A DNA stretch of 64,000 nt from Dasypus novemcinctus. Its lineage: Eukaryota; Chordata; Mammalia; Cingulata; Dasypodidae. The translations under genes and the position numbers were made by a program. Numbering within the stretch: the stretch's first letter is position 1; every line of letters begins with the position of its first letter. The stretch is taken from NCBI RefSeq assembly GCF_030445035.2, contig NC_080702.1, positions 29,077,843-29,141,842 of the forward strand, written 5' to 3'. Of this stretch, positions 24,801-47,953 are shown piece after piece. The notes below the pieces were generated by a model, which was not told where the DNA came from, made no database searches, and saw only the letters and a program-made list of their open reading frames with translations.

Positions 24801-27454
24801 TCGCAGCATCCCATCCCCCCCCATCAGGAGTCACGCGCCCTCACAGACGCCTGGCCCCCGTGACCCACGCACGTCTGGGTTTTCACGTGCACTCGCACAC
24901 AGAGAAGCCTGGAAGCCTGTCCCCGCCTGATTGAATTAGAGTCTGGGGTTTGGCAGGACATCGTGTATCTGCGCGGCAGCTCCTTGCAGACGTTCAGCGG
25001 GCTGCGAGCTGCTGCGGCTCCCTGGGGGCCCACGCCCAAGCCCCCGGCCCCTGCCTCCTCTGGCCCCCCGATTTCCAAGCCTGAGGCCCCCGAGGCTAGG
25101 GCAGGCTGGGGGCAGCCCCGCTCCTCCCCCTCTCTTGCCCCCCAGCTGGGGCATCCGGCTTCTGTGGGTGGGAATCTGGGGTGGGGACCTCCTGAGTAGA
25201 GGGTGCACCCCTCCAGCCTGAAGCTAGTGCCAGAAGCAGGGGGGCCCGCCGAACCCCTCCTCCCAGGTCTTCCGTGCATGGGGGGATGGGGGGTCAGGAG
25301 AGCCGAAGGGCTGCCAGTCGGAGGGGGTCTCTTCTAAGCCAAGATGTACGGCACCAGGTTCTGCCTGGGAGATGAAGGTGTCCCTGGAGGGTGGCAGGGC
25401 GAGTGGAGGGTGGGGCGTCCTTGGGGGGGGGCCGCTGCACCCCACTCCCCTCCCCACCTGGGCCCTGCTGAGGGCGCTCTGCTGATCTAGTTGAGGGCGC
25501 TGCTCTCCAGGGGCAGGCACAGCAGCGGGTGCCTTCGAAGGCCTCTCCCCTGCCAGCCCCTGCCCACCCCCCACTGCCACCTCGGCAGGCCGGGGTGGGG
25601 GTGGGGCGTGCGCGAGTGGTCTTGGTGCCTCTTCCCTAATGACAGCAGAGCCGGCTCCTGCCCCTCTTTAGGGAACGGGGGGCGACCCGCGCAGCCCCAC
25701 CCTAGCCCTTCCAGAAGCCCTGGGGAGCCCCCGGAGCCCCCAAGGGTGCCAGGCCGTCTCCTTGCAGCAGGCAGGAGGCCGGGACCCCAGGGGCCCGCCT
25801 TCCAGCGCCGCCGCCGGCCTCACACGTGTCTTGGTCGCCCCCCCCCCCAGGACCCCCCTCGTATTGGGGGCACCCTGGGCGGACCTGCTAAGAGCCAGCT
25901 GCGTGCGTGCCCACGGGCAGGGGGCAGCCCTCTCAGGGCCGCGCTCTCCCCGCTTTGGGGCCCGGGAGGAGGGCAAGGACCTGGGGCGCACCAGGCCCGG
26001 GCGGTCCCGTGGAGCCATCTGCAGGGCCCAGGGTCAGCGGTGCGGGGCGGGCCTCACCTCGGCTAACCTCCCGCGAACAAAGGCGTCTTTCTCCTCCCGC
26101 CCCGAGCGCCTGGGGATTTTTTTTCCCCCTCCCTGACTTTTCTCCATTTCTCTCCCTGTCTCTGGTTCCCAATCCCGGGCATGTTTAGTCTTCATTTTGC
26201 AAGTTGGGGGGGGGGGAAGCAAAGGACCTCCTCCCCCCCGAGGACTGCTCGAGCGCCCCAAAAGAAGGGGAGGGGGCATCGTGGAAGTGGCGGGAGCAGC
26301 GCTGGGGCCACGGCTGCCCCCAGCGGCCGTGTGCTGGGAGCTGGCACGGTGGGCCTGGGGTCCCTGGATCGCATCTGCTCCCCCCCCACCTCTCCGATCG
26401 CACCCAAGCCCCTGCCACCAGTCTCCGGCCACGCTGCGAGCTGGCCCCAGTGTCTGAGAGCCGGGCCCGCGCTCTCAAGTCAGGGGTTGGGTTTGGCGGC
26501 TGCGGCAGCAAGTGGAGCTGCTGCCTCGGGTGGCTCCCCTGCCTGCTGCACCACCCCCGGCTGGGTCCGAGAGGGTGGGAGGGTCCTTCTCCCCACCCCG
26601 GCCTCGTGGGTGTGCCGAGGGGACGCGGAGGAGGCATCTAGGGTTAACTCGCTGCGCCACCTAGCCGCGGCGCGCGGTACTGCAGCGCCTTGCTGGCCCC
26701 GGCGCACCCCCCACTCCGGGAAGCGCGTTGGGGCCGCGCGGTGGGGACGGGGCTCCAGGTGGGAATTCGGCACCTGCCTCTGGGCTAGATGCCCCCTTTG
26801 CCCTTCGGCACCCTGGACCGGCCCGGAATCTCCTGGGTAGTGGGCCTCCCCGTGAGGTGCCAGCGGCCCAGCCTTCTGGAAGCAGCTGCTCGTTGTTCCT
26901 GCTGAAAGGTGGGGGGGCCCCGGGAAACAGGCGCCCTCGCCCTTCGCTGTTCACGTGCCTGCAGCACTTGACAGTTTACAAACACCCGCCCGGCTCGTTC
27001 TCTGGGAGGTCCCCGCCTGAGCAGCAGCCCCCAGGCTCTGTCTCCAGGCCCCCTGGACTTGGGAGGGGGGCAGGTGCCAGTAAGCTGGTGGCCGTGTCAG
27101 GAGAAGGTTCTAGAGGCATCTCTTCAGAGTCTCGCCATCTGCGCCAGTCGCCCTTCAAGGTACAGGGGCTACAGCAGCGAGCAAAACAGAGGCAGACGGA
27201 CAGACGCGGCTGGCTTTGCCCTGGAGGGCCTCGTGGTTTGGGGGGCGGTCTGGCCGGAGCTCCCCAGCCGGGGTGGCCACTCCCTGGGGCTCTCCTTCTG
27301 AGCCTTGCCCCGGTCCCTCTCTGTCGCCGGCTCTGGCCTAGCCCTGGACCCAGGAAGTGGCTCCTGCGAGCTGCAGCCTTCGGGCACCCCCTAAGTGTCT
27401 GATGGTTGGTGCAGGCACCCCCACCTCCAGGCCCAAGGGTGCTGCCTGCTGTTT
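24801..27454 (+). other. NFIX: NFIX intron 2, no gene seen
   Basis: GC-rich intron between the minisatellite and the first xenarthran-type LINE-1 end. No exon, RNA gene or repeat could be recognised; open frames are low-complexity and unsupported. Confidence 0.5.
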
Positions 27455-28235
27455 GTTTTTTTTTTAGTAGTAAGATTTTTTTAAAAAGTTAAAGTTAATA
27501 GATCACAAGGAATGTTACTTTAAAGAAAACATAAAAAAAAACGTAAGAGGTCCCATATAGCCCACTCTCTACCCCCCACCACATCGTTGATGTAAATTGC
27601 ATTTTTTTGAAGGTATGCATCACAGAAAAAAATTACACTGAAAAATATAAGAGGTTCCTGTATACCCCACTTCTGCTGTCCTTGTGGCACACTCATCGCA
27701 CTCGGTGAACGCATTTTGGGGCACCGCCGCGCCACATGGATAATAGTTTACATTGTAATTCGCACGCTCCCCCAGTCCATTCGGTGGGTTAAGGCAGGAT
27801 ATATAAAGTCCAGCATCTGTCCTTGCAATAGTGTTCAGGACAACTCAAAATTCCCCCAAAACGCCCCCACATCTCCTCTCTTCTTCCCTCTCCCTGCCCT
27901 CAGCAGCTCCTGTGGCCACTGTCTCCACCTCGATGCTACGATTTCTTCCATTACTAATCACAATAATTCCATAGTAGAATACGAGCAAGTCCACTCTAAT
28001 CCATATTTTATTCCTCCATCCTGTGGACCCTGGGATGGTGATGTCCACTCCACCTCTAGATCAAGAGGGGGCTTAGATCCCACATGCATGATGGATGCAA
28101 TTCTCCTGCTTGCAGCTGTAGGCACTCTTGGCTCCCTGGTGTGGTGGTTGATCTTCTTCACCTCCCTGTTAGCTGGCCGGAGTTAAGTCCAATAATCCAG
28201 AGGGTAGGAGTTGCCACTCTGCTGACTGCCGGCTC
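27455..28235 (-). repeat. LINE-1 3' end, xenarthran type, antisense
   Basis: A T-run at 27455-27465 followed by AT-rich sequence marks the reversed tail. The rest carries the blocks 'aaaaatataagaggttcctg', 'cacatggataatagtttaca', 'ggacaactcaaaattccccc' and 'ccattactaatcacaataat', ending near 28235. About 430 bases are the reverse complement of the element at 31775-32281. The block set matches the LINE-1 3' UTR I associate with armadillo and sloth genomes. It is AT-richer and much less diverged than the L1M pieces, so it is a younger insertion. Confidence 0.75.
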
Positions 28236-31200
28236 TTTGTACGCCGAGGGACTTAGAGCCCCCCAGGTCCGGCCTCCCCGAAGGCGGTGGACAGGTGATC
28301 TGGAGGCGAATGGAGGGTCCTCCCAGGGAAAAGGGGGACAGCAGAGAGAGAGGGAGCCGGGGCAGAGGAGGGCTGAGGGGCGCCTCTTGCCCCCATTCCC
28401 CGCCGGGTGGCCCCATTTCCTTAAATGGGGACACAAAGCCGGGTCACCAGAGAGCATGTGTGTCTGGCGGGACCACCGTGTCCACCCACTGTTCCTTCTC
28501 TTCTCTTTCCCAGTGGCATGGGATGGGGATCGAGTGTCCTGGGGTGTCCCCCCCTGTGCCACGCCCCCCCCCGGGCAGAAGAGATGCTGGTGGCCGGAGC
28601 GCCCAGGTGCCGAGTGCGAGAAGCGCCTGCCGGGCATTTTTAGGGAAGATTCCTCCCCTTTGGGTTTCTTTCTTTTTTTTTTTAAAGGAGTCAGTTCCTT
28701 CCTTTGTTTCCTCCTTGCCCCCTTCCCTGCCTCTCCTTGAGCCTTGAACCTGCTTCTCTGGTTCCTTCTAGGCCGTCTTGCCTAGAGCTGATTTGCCTTG
28801 ACCTTGACTCTCCATCTCGGGCCCCCTCCCTCTCTCCTCCTTCGGCCCCGTCTCTCGCTCCCGTGCGTTTCCGGCCACCTCCTCCCACACTTCGGCTTGT
28901 CCCAAGCCCGGGTCCTCCCGCCCTCATCTCCGTTTGCCTCTGTGCCTTTATTAATAATTAGACCGAGGACAAGTGCACTGACTGGGGGGGGGGGGATGTG
29001 GCGCCCTGCCCTGGGAGGCAAGGGCGCTATTAATAGCCCCCCGAGCAGCTGGGGTGGGGGCGGCTGCCCGGCCGGGCCTGGGCACCTCACCGGGCCGTGA
29101 GAGGGCAGGGCTGGAAATCGCGGGAGCCAGGGGGGGCGTCCCCTGGCCAGGGTGCCCTCCACCCTCAGTGGCGTCTGTCCGTCAGCCCGGGGAGGTGGCG
29201 GAAGCCCCGGGGACGGGACCCCACGGGCACGTGGCTCCCCAGGCCCTCGGGGACCGGCTGGCTCCCGCTGCGGGGCTGCCCCGTGTCCTCAGCTCGCGGC
29301 ACCCCGTGGACAGGTTTGGGTGGGCTAGGCCTGGGGTCCAGCCCCTTCCCCGCTGGCCTCGCCTGTGCCCTGGCCTCCCTTTCCCCGCCTCTGCCCTGGA
29401 CGGGCCTCCGGCGACCACTGGGCACCGACCTGGGGAGGGACACCGGGGACAGAAGGCCTCAGGGCGCTGCCTTTTATTGGCACGAACCTCTCTGCCCTCC
29501 TTTGCAGGTGGGAGCGGCTCAGGCCTCCGGGGACCCCCTGAAATGACCCTGCACATAAAGGCCTGATGAGCAGCCCGCGCCCCCTGCTGGGAGGGGCGCC
29601 CGGGTGGCTGAGTCCTCCCGGCGGAGGGGGCGTTTATGCCGGGCTGGAAGGAGGAGCAAGGGGCCGGCCCGGGGAGGCGACGGGAGCCAGCACCCTCCTC
29701 GGGTGACCTTGCGTGCTTTCCCCCTCGCCCGGCCACCGGAAGGGAAGACGGCGGCCCTTTTAGATGGGTGACGAAGCCGTCGGTGCCTCGGCGCGGGTGG
29801 CTGGACTGGTGGGTGCTGGGTCTCCTGTAGAGCAGGCCCTCATGTCGCTGGCTGCCCGCCACCCCCCCCCACGCCCCCTCCCATGCTGCGCCCAGGCTGG
29901 GCCCGCCCACGCCAGGCCGGGCTCTCCGCAGTGGGGGGGGGGGGGGCGCCCCCTTGGGACCCTGAGTCCAGGCCAGGCGGAGGGCCAAGCACCTCCTGCC
30001 TTCCCCCGCTGAGCCTGAGCCCCTTGGCCCGCTCAGGAGAGGCTGTGCCACGTCCCGCTCTCGCTATACCTCTCTGGTCCTGGCACCCGGCCGCCTCTGG
30101 GCAAAGGTGGCCCCTGCCGAGCCCCGAGTCTGCACCTTCTCACCGCCAGCGTGGCCGAGCCTTCCTGCCTGGGGCCCTGGCCGACGTGGGAGCAGCCCCG
30201 CAGGCCTCGGGGAGCAGGTGGGTGGGGGTGGAGCGGCCCTGCCCGGCGCCTCCCCTGTCACCCGCCTGCCTCCTTTGCCACCCCGGTGACCCCTGGGGAA
30301 GAGCGGCTGAGCTTGCCCCGTCCCTGGAATGGGCTGCCCGGGGCGACACCCCATCTTCTGGAGGGGTCTTCCCTCCTGGGGGGGGGCTTCCCCCAGCTGT
30401 TGCTGGTCAGTAGAGCACCCCAAGGGCCCCGGGGCCGCCTGCCGGGGCTGGGGATGGCCGGGGTGCCTGACTTGCCTCTTGGGGAGACCCTAACATCAGG
30501 ACCAGTTAACCTGTGCAAGCAGTGGGCTGGGGACCCCAGGCTTTTGAGCAAAGACCCCCCTGTCTCTGTGGCCTCACTACAGAGGATCCCAGGGAACACC
30601 CATAAAGGGAGGGTGTGGGAGGCAGGGCCCCGGCCAGGGTGGAGTGGCCCTGCGGGCGCCGCGCTCGAGCCACCCCACTGCCACCCTGGAGCCCGGCCAG
30701 GGGCAGCTCGAGGGGCGCAGACCTGGCGCGCCGGTGGCCACGCGCCCCCTCTCCTCCTTCCGCTGACCCCGTCCCCTGCCGCTGCTTTCTCCTCTCGCCC
30801 TGCCGGTAGGGAACGATGGCTCGGTGGGGAGGGGGTGAAGACAGCAGAGGGGAGGGGAAGGGGGGCACGTCCTCTGAGCCCGACCCGGGGGGCCCTGGGT
30901 GGCCGTGTGCGAACTTGCAGCCTGGCTCGTCCCGCTCCCTCCTGCTGCCCCCACCCCTGCCCAGCCGCTCTGGGGGTGCTCGCTCTGATCAGACTTGGGT
31001 TTCCTCCCCGCGAGACCCCCGGGTGGCAGAGGACAGCCTCGGGGGGCGCTCCGGAGTATGGCACGCGTGCCCCCCGCATGTGGATCTGCTCGCACGGGGG
31101 CGGCGGGAAGGTCCCGGAGACGCCACGTGCCTCCGGCTGCCCTGCACTCTTGGGGACTCCCTCGGTCCCCCACCCCACCTCCTGTGGGCAGGACGGGGAG

Positions 31201-31774
31201 AGCACCCCCCGCGGGACCCGGCCTGCAGCCCCCCCGTCTGCCTCCCCACCTGCCTCGCCTCTGCTCGGGGTGTCTCCGGTCCTCGGCTTTGGGTTTCAGG
31301 TGCCACAATGGTCACATTCTCCGGCTCTGATTGCCGCCGCCCGGGCCCCCGGCGCCCCCCTTCGAGATTGGGTTTCCCGTGCCCTGGCCGCCTCCGGAAT
31401 CACAGGGGGGCGGGGGCCAGTGCCGGAGGCGGGAGCTCAGCTCCTCCGACCGCCCGTCGGTACCCCCCGGAGCGGACACCCCCGCCAGCTCCTGGGACCT
31501 CAGGCCCGGGCGAGGGACGGCAGCCGAAGGCCACCTCCCAGGCCCCCGTGGACCCGCGGGCGGGCAGAGCTGGGGTGACTGCCCGGCTAGCTCGGTCGGC
31601 AGGGGTCGCTCTCTGTCCGGGCCTGGGGCCCGGCATGCTGTGGGACCCCAACCCGCCTGGGGGGGCCAGGCAGGGCCGGGGTGCCTCTGTGCCGCTCTCG
31701 CTCCTCCCGACTTCCCAGCGGGTGCCGGCAGAGGTGCCTGTGGCTGGGAAACACGTGTATTAAAAAACCCGCTC
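28236..31774 (+). other. NFIX: NFIX intron 2 between the inverted LINE-1 ends
   Basis: GC-rich intron. It contains an isolated AT-rich patch at 28945-28965 (tattaataattag-like). It also contains a perfect 12-bp palindrome GCTATTAATAGC at 29026-29037, whose core CTATTAATAG fits the MEF2 consensus. No exon or RNA gene was recognised. Confidence 0.5.
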
Positions 31775-32281
31775 TCTCCATCACCCATGTGGGGTCTAAG
31801 CTCCCTCTCGATCTAGAGGGGGAGTGGACATCACCATCCCAGGGTCCGCAGGCTGGAGGAATAAAGTGTGGATTGGAGTGGACTTATTGGTATTCTACTA
31901 TGGAACTATTGTGACTAGTAATGGAAGAAATTGTAGCATTTGATGTGGAGAAAGTGGCCACGGGAGCTGCTGAGGGCAGGGAGAGGGAAGAAGAGATATG
32001 ATGTGGGGGCATTTTCAGGACTTGGAGTTGTCCTGGGTGGTGCTGCAGGGACAGATGCTGGACGTTGTATGTCCTGCCATGGCCCACGGGGTGGACTGGG
32101 CGAGAGTGTCAACTACAATGTCAACCACTATCCATGGGGTGCAGCAGTGCTCCAAATGCAGTGAATGTGCCACGATGATAAAGGAGGTTGTTGATGTGGG
32201 AGGAGTGGGGTGGGGGGTATATGGGGACCTCATATTTTTTGAATGTAACATTTGAAAGAAAATAAAGAAGAAGAAAGAAAA
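31775..32281 (+). repeat. LINE-1 3' end, xenarthran type, sense
   Basis: Reads 'cacccatgtggggtctaag', 'ctattgtgactagtaatgga', 'tgtcctgccatggcccac' and 'cctcatattttttgaatgta', ending in an A-rich tail with two AATAAA-like strings near 32260-32280. It is the inverted counterpart of 27455-28235. The pair lies about 3.5 kb apart in the same transcript. Confidence 0.75.
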
Positions 32282-35200
32282 GATGCCCAAGTCAGTACCA
32301 AAAAAAACCCAAAAAACCCCGCACTCGATGGACCCCAGGAGCTCCAGCCGGGGACGAGGGGAGCAGTGGGAGCGGAAGGAGAAGTTGGGGGGCGGTGAAG
32401 GACAGAGAGAGGGAGCAGGGCCGAGAGGGCACCAGACGAGGCGGGGGATTGGGGTCCCGTGGAAAGGCAGAGCACTGCGGGGAGGCGGTTTGGGGGTTTC
32501 AAGGGTTGAGAAGGGGAGCAGAGGCTGGGGGGGGCGGGCTGGGCAGCATTCGAGGGGGGTCCATGCTGTGCCGGGGCATGAGGAGAGATGGAAGAAGGGC
32601 AGGGCGCACGCTGGCAGCAGATGGCCCCCGTCCGCACGCAGTGACGTGGGGAGTGACAACTTGAGGCAAGCGGGAGCAGCCCCCGGCCGGAGCCTCGTCT
32701 CCGAGCCTCGCTCTGTGGAGCCCCCGTCCCCTGCCCTGCAGAGTCCAGCAGAGTTGCCGGCCTCCTCCCGGCCGGCCTCCAGAAGCCTCCGCGGTGGTCA
32801 GAGCCTGCGGCAACCGTTGGCCAGGGAGGCCAAAGAGAAGGCCTGTGGCTTGTGGCTGGACAGACAGACCGGGGAGCCCTGTGCCACGTGCCCCCCCCCC
32901 AAGTAGCATGGAGCATGAGCCGGGGAGCCCCCGAACCTCCCTGCCCCTGGCCCGTGTGCCTGGGGGACTGTGGACCCGGGGATCGTCCCATCCGGGCATC
33001 GTCGGAGGGAGGACCCTGCCCGGGCTCGTGGTTTGGGGGGGCTGCGTTTGATGGGGCCCAGTGGAGGGACCTGGTGTTGTCCTGGGGCTTGAGCCCCTGT
33101 GACCCTCCCTTCCCTCTCCAGGAGGTGACAGGAACCCACAGCTGGGGCGTATCCCGCTCCGGTGCCCAGGCTGGCCTGACCTCCGGGGAGCTGCGGTCCA
33201 CCCCCCCCCCCGGAGTAAGGGGTGGCCTGGCTGCCGTGGGTGGGAGGGGCTGAAGGCCGGGCCAGCACCTGCCCCGTCGCCGCAGCCAGCACCGGCCGCC
33301 CCTCCACTTGCCACCGGCCACCAGCTGGCTCATTGTCCCCGGGAGAAAGCCGCCGCCGGGGTTGGGGGTGGGCTCCCAGCTGGGCAGGGGGGCTCTCCCC
33401 GTGTCCACCCCCACGCGGCAGGGGAACGCGGCAGGGCCCCCCACCTCCCCAGCCCGGCGCCCCAGCTGCTTGCCACCGGGCCCCCCTGTGCTGTTGGCAG
33501 TGGGCAGCGCAGACCTGCGCGCAGGAGATAAAAGAGCCAGGCAGAGGGTGTTTTCTCACCAGCCGTGGATTTGTGTGTTTGTTCAGCTGGGGGCGCCGAT
33601 AAGCCGGTGTGCCAGATAAAAGCCGCACGGCCATGACGGGGGGGGGTGGGGACACGAGGCAGCCGTTATTCCCTCTCCGTCCCCAATCTTGGGGTCCGTC
33701 CCTCCCCAGGCATCGCCTGGAGAAGGCAAACAGCCTAAAGCCCTGATGTCCCCTGTGGAGTTGGGGTGGCCCCCCAGGCCGTTGCTTCTAGGCAGGGCTC
33801 CCGAGGCCGCCCCCTTTGGCCGAGCAGCCAGCTGCCCGCTGGGGGCCCTGCCAGCTGGCCCCAGGAGCCCCGGAGTGGCCGAGGCCCATCGTCATTTTGG
33901 GCAGGGGCCGTCTCTCCCTGAGCCCGTCCGGCCCCTGGGCCAGAGTGCTGGAGTGGCCACGCCGCCCTCCGCCGTGGCTTCGCAGTGTGTCCGCCTTTTG
34001 TCCCGGGCTGGGCGCAGCCTGCCGGGGGACTGGCGGTGGCGCTTGGCGGGGCCGTAAGATGGTGGCCTTGCAGGGAACGGGAGGGGCCCGGGGCGGGGGC
34101 TGCGCTCCAGCCCGCTCCTTCCCTTCCAGCCACCAGCGATCTGGGGTGTGGGCGCCCCCAATGACCCTTTGCAGGTGGTGGCCCCGTCCCCAACCTGCCC
34201 TGACGCCCTCTGAGAGCAGCGGCACCGCTGGGTGGGCACGGGACTCAAAGGACCCCCAACCTGGACAGGGCAGCGGCCGCGTGCATATGGGCCTGTTAAA
34301 CCCTGCTTATGGGCCTGTTAAACCCTGCTTTTCTCGTTTGCTGCAAGATTTGTGACTTTTGGAATGGACCAAAGAAACCCAAGTCAAGCGAGCTAGAGCG
34401 CAGGGAGGGCGGTGGCTGGAACCCGCCCTGAGGCCGTGGGTGCCCGCTCTCTACTTTCTCCCCTGGAGGGGGCTGCAAGCCCCTCCCCCCCAAATCCTTT
34501 TGGCCGACTTCGCCCGCGGACCCTTGTGTCACGGCACCACCCCCCCACGCCGGCCCCGCCACGGGCAGCCGGTTACCCACCCAACTGTGTGCCTGCCTTC
34601 CGCCCCAGGCCCCCCCCCCCGCCAGCTGTCATGCCTGGGCAGGCTTTTCTGGGGGTCCCTGGTGTGCCCTTGGCACACAAAGCCTCGAGGACCTGGGCTC
34701 AGGGAGGGGGGGGCGGGGGCTTCCCCCCCCCCCAGCTCCGCAAAATATTCACACGCACACTCCCACCCTGCCCCTGGGGCCTCCCAGCTCCTGCCACACA
34801 AAGGGGCCCTTGTCTCGGGGGGCCCCCTCGGAGTGGCTGTGGCACTGGGCATGAGACAGCCCAGACAGGCTGGCAGAGCGGTGGGGGGGGGCGGGCGGTG
34901 GGACCCCTCCTCAGCCGGGTTGCCAGGCGCTGCCTGGAAGCGTAAAAGGTAACGCCGGGGTGGAGCGGGCGACGGGCACGGATTTAATTAATTAATTGAG
35001 TGAGCCAAGGGACTGCCCCCCCACCACCCCGAACCAGAACCTAGGGGCTGAGGGCCCTGGGGGGGTCCGTTCCAGCTGGGTGGCGCTGGGTGCTGGCTGA
35101 CCTCGGGGGGGTGGCATCGCTCATCTGTGGGTTCCTTTGCCACCAGGCCCTGCTTGGCAGGGGCCGGAGGTGTTGGTGGCTGTCACACCCGGGGGGAGGG

Positions 35201-35427
35201 GGCTGCCGGCCTCCGGTAGGTCCTCCCGAGCACGGGACAGTGTCCCCCACCCAGGACACTGCCCAGCCCGCCCTCGCCTCTCCTGGTCTTCCGTGCGGCC
35301 CCCGGGGCTGGCCCTCCGGGGGTGATGGCGCGCCTGGACGGGGCCGGGGGGGGGGGGGGGGCCGCGGCGCGGCTGCCCGGCGCGGGACGCTCCGGTTCTG
35401 ACCGCCCCTTGTTTGTGTGACCCGCAG
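32282..35427 (+). other. NFIX: NFIX intron 2, 3' end
   Basis: GC-rich intron up to the exon 3 acceptor. It contains a perfect 22-bp tandem duplication (34287-34308 and 34309-34330) and an AT-rich TTAATTAATTAATT island at about 34983-34996. No exon was recognised. A G-run of 18 bases lies at about 35345-35362, shortly before the exon. Confidence 0.55.
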
Positions 35428-35490
35428 AATCCGGACAATCAGATAGCTCAAACCAGCAAGGAGAGGCGGACATCAAACCACTGCCCAACG
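35428..35490 (+). CDS. NFIX: NFIX exon 3
   Basis: A 63-base exon flanked by cccgcAG and GTcagt. Its first two bases complete a Glu codon from exon 2, and its last base opens the next Gly codon. It encodes [20 protein letters not shown], about residues 188-207 in human numbering, just after the DNA-binding domain. The short, Ser/Gln-rich linker is characteristic of NFI proteins. Compared with the human sequence I recall, one Asp is Glu here. Confidence 0.95.
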
Positions 35491-35735
35491 GTCAGTCCCC
35501 GGGCCCGCGCCCTGCCCCCCTTGGGCCCCCAACCCCCGCCGGCCCTTTCCCCCTTCACCCGCCTGTCCCTCGACTGGACCTCCCAGGACCCTGCCTCTGC
35601 TGAGGGCCGCGCGAGGGATGTGGGGCTGGGAAGAGGGGCGAGAGGGGACTGAGGGAAACGGGGGTCGGGGGCGGGCACCCCGGGTCGGGGGGTTGCACCC
35701 AGGGCCTCTGCTCACGCGCCTTTCTCTCTCCCCAG

Positions 35736-35810
35736 GGCACTTAAGTTTCCAGGACTGTTTTGTGACTTCTGGGGTCTGGAACGTGACGGAGCTGGTGAGA
35801 GTGTCACAGA
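35736..35810 (+). CDS. NFIX: NFIX exon 4
   Basis: A 75-base exon between a ctctccccAG acceptor and a GTgagt donor. It encodes [20 protein letters not shown] followed by VRVSQ, and its last base begins a Thr codon. It keeps the frame (phase 2 in, phase 1 out) from exon 3 and is near-invariant among vertebrate NFI paralogues. Confidence comes from exact agreement with the family sequence. Confidence 0.95.
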
Positions 35811-36248
<438 letters not shown>

Positions 36249-36252
36249 TGAG

Positions 36253-36390
36253 CCCCCCCACCGCCTCCCGGTCCTCTGCGCCGTCCAAGGTTCCCCGCGG
36301 GCGCCGGAAAGGGCAGGCGGCCCCCCCCACCGCCTCCCGGTCCTCTGCGCCGTCCAAGGTTCCCCGCGGGCGCCGGAAAGGGGCAGGCGG
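36253..36390 (+). repeat. Two-copy ~69-bp tandem duplication next to the exon 5 donor
   Basis: Copy 1 (36253-36320) and copy 2 (36321-36390) are almost identical GC-rich units that begin only 5 bases inside NFIX intron 5. They differ mainly by a C and a G indel in homopolymers. High identity suggests a recent duplication, or a collapse/expansion artefact of assembly. Confidence 0.9.
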
Positions 36391-36984
36391 CCTTGGGCCA
36401 GGACGCACGAGGCGCGCCGGCCCGGGGGGCGGGTCCTCCGGCCGGAAGAGGGCGGTCTCGGGCGCAGCCGGCGCTGGACGGGGCCGGGTGGAGACCCCCC
36501 CTACAGAGGGCCTCGGAGCCCCGGGGGCAGTGGGGACCGCGGGCGGCCTTTAAGAGGCGCCGCTTTTGGACGTGTGTTCCGGAAAGCTTCCCTCCAGCAG
36601 GTGGACCTGGGGGGGCGGGGGGGCAGGGGCGCAAGGGGCGGGTGGCGAGAGGCCCGGGGAGGCAGAGAGGGCCCGGCTCTTTTACGAAGCCCACCCCCTG
36701 TTCGTCGTGACACCTTCCGGCTTTTCAAAGTAGCGCTTTAGCCGGCCTCTTGCCTTGACGGTGGGATTTTGCGGTGCCCCCCCTGGCCGTGTGTGCCCCA
36801 GGTCACGCCCTGGTCCCCCCGGGCCTCAGAGGCTGCTGGGGTAGGCGGGGAGAGGGGGCGGCGAGGGGTCCGGCTCCAGTCCCTTTGGCCCGAGCAGGTC
36901 GGTGGAGGAGGGGGGACAGGTGCACCCTGACGGGCGGCTCTCCCGGGCCGGCCGCCGCCTGACCCCCCGCCCCCCCACCCCCAG
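36391..36984 (+). other. NFIX: NFIX intron 5, remainder
   Basis: GC-rich intron ending in a C-rich acceptor (ccccccaccccCAG). No other element was recognised. Confidence 0.6.
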
Positions 36985-37121
36985 CACCACCAAGCGCCCC
37001 AAGTCCATTGACGACAGCGAGATGGAGAGCCCGGTCGACGACGTCTTCTATCCCGGCACGGGCCGCTCCCCGGCGGCCGGCAGCAGCCAGTCCAGCGGGT
37101 GGCCCAACGACGTGGACGCAG
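36985..37121 (+). CDS. NFIX: NFIX exon 6
   Basis: A 137-base exon with a cccccAG acceptor and a G|GTacgc donor. It encodes [40 protein letters not shown] and NDVDA plus a split Gly. The acidic/Ser-Pro block is conserved between NFI paralogues and lies in the subtype-specific modulatory region, about residues 274-319. The frame continues correctly from exon 5. Confidence 0.95.
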
Positions 37122-39995
<2,874 letters not shown>

Positions 39996-40009
39996 CTCGG
40001 GGCCGCGCC

Positions 40010-45624
<5,615 letters not shown>

Positions 45625-45772
45625 CCCAACGGTAGCGGCCAGGGCAAAGTCCCCGGGTCCTTTTTGCTCCCACCGCCGCCTCCAGTGGCCAGACCTGTGC
45701 CCCTTCCTATGCCTGATTCCAAATCCACCAGCTCTGCCCCAGACGGCTGCGCCTTGACACCTCCGTCACCCT
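45625..45772 (+). CDS. NFIX: NFIX exon 9 (proline-rich activation segment)
   Basis: A 148-base exon with an AT-rich tract and gcAG acceptor and a GTaagt donor. It encodes PNGSGQGKVPGSFLLPPPPP, VARPVPLPMPDSKSTSSAPD and GCALTPPSP plus the first base of a Ser. The polyproline stretch is the C-terminal transactivation domain of the family. The length is not a multiple of three, so skipping it, a known source of NFI isoform diversity, would change the downstream frame and the C terminus. One residue (Cys in GCAL) differs from the human sequence I recall. Confidence 0.95.
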
Positions 45773-47826
<2,054 letters not shown>

Positions 47827-47953
47827 GTAGGGTCCTCCCGGGGTCAGAGGCCGGGGGGGGGGGGGGGTCCCCGGAGCCTGCCAAGGGAGAGCCCGGGCTT
47901 TCCCCAGCCGAGCCGCCTCCCCCCACCCCTGGCAGCCCCCCCAGGCTCCCCGG

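Noticed and set aside
24311-24814. Gly/Arg/Val-rich repeat 'protein' on the - strand
   Set aside because: It is the translation of the 27-bp minisatellite (nine-residue repeat), not a gene.
30151-31578. 475-codon open frame on the + strand in NFIX intron 2
   Set aside because: No recognisable domain, overlapped by long frames on the other strand. Low-complexity GC composition; not supported as a gene.
36253-36390. Duplicated NFIX exon
   Set aside because: The repeated unit starts after the donor and encodes nothing resembling NFIX.
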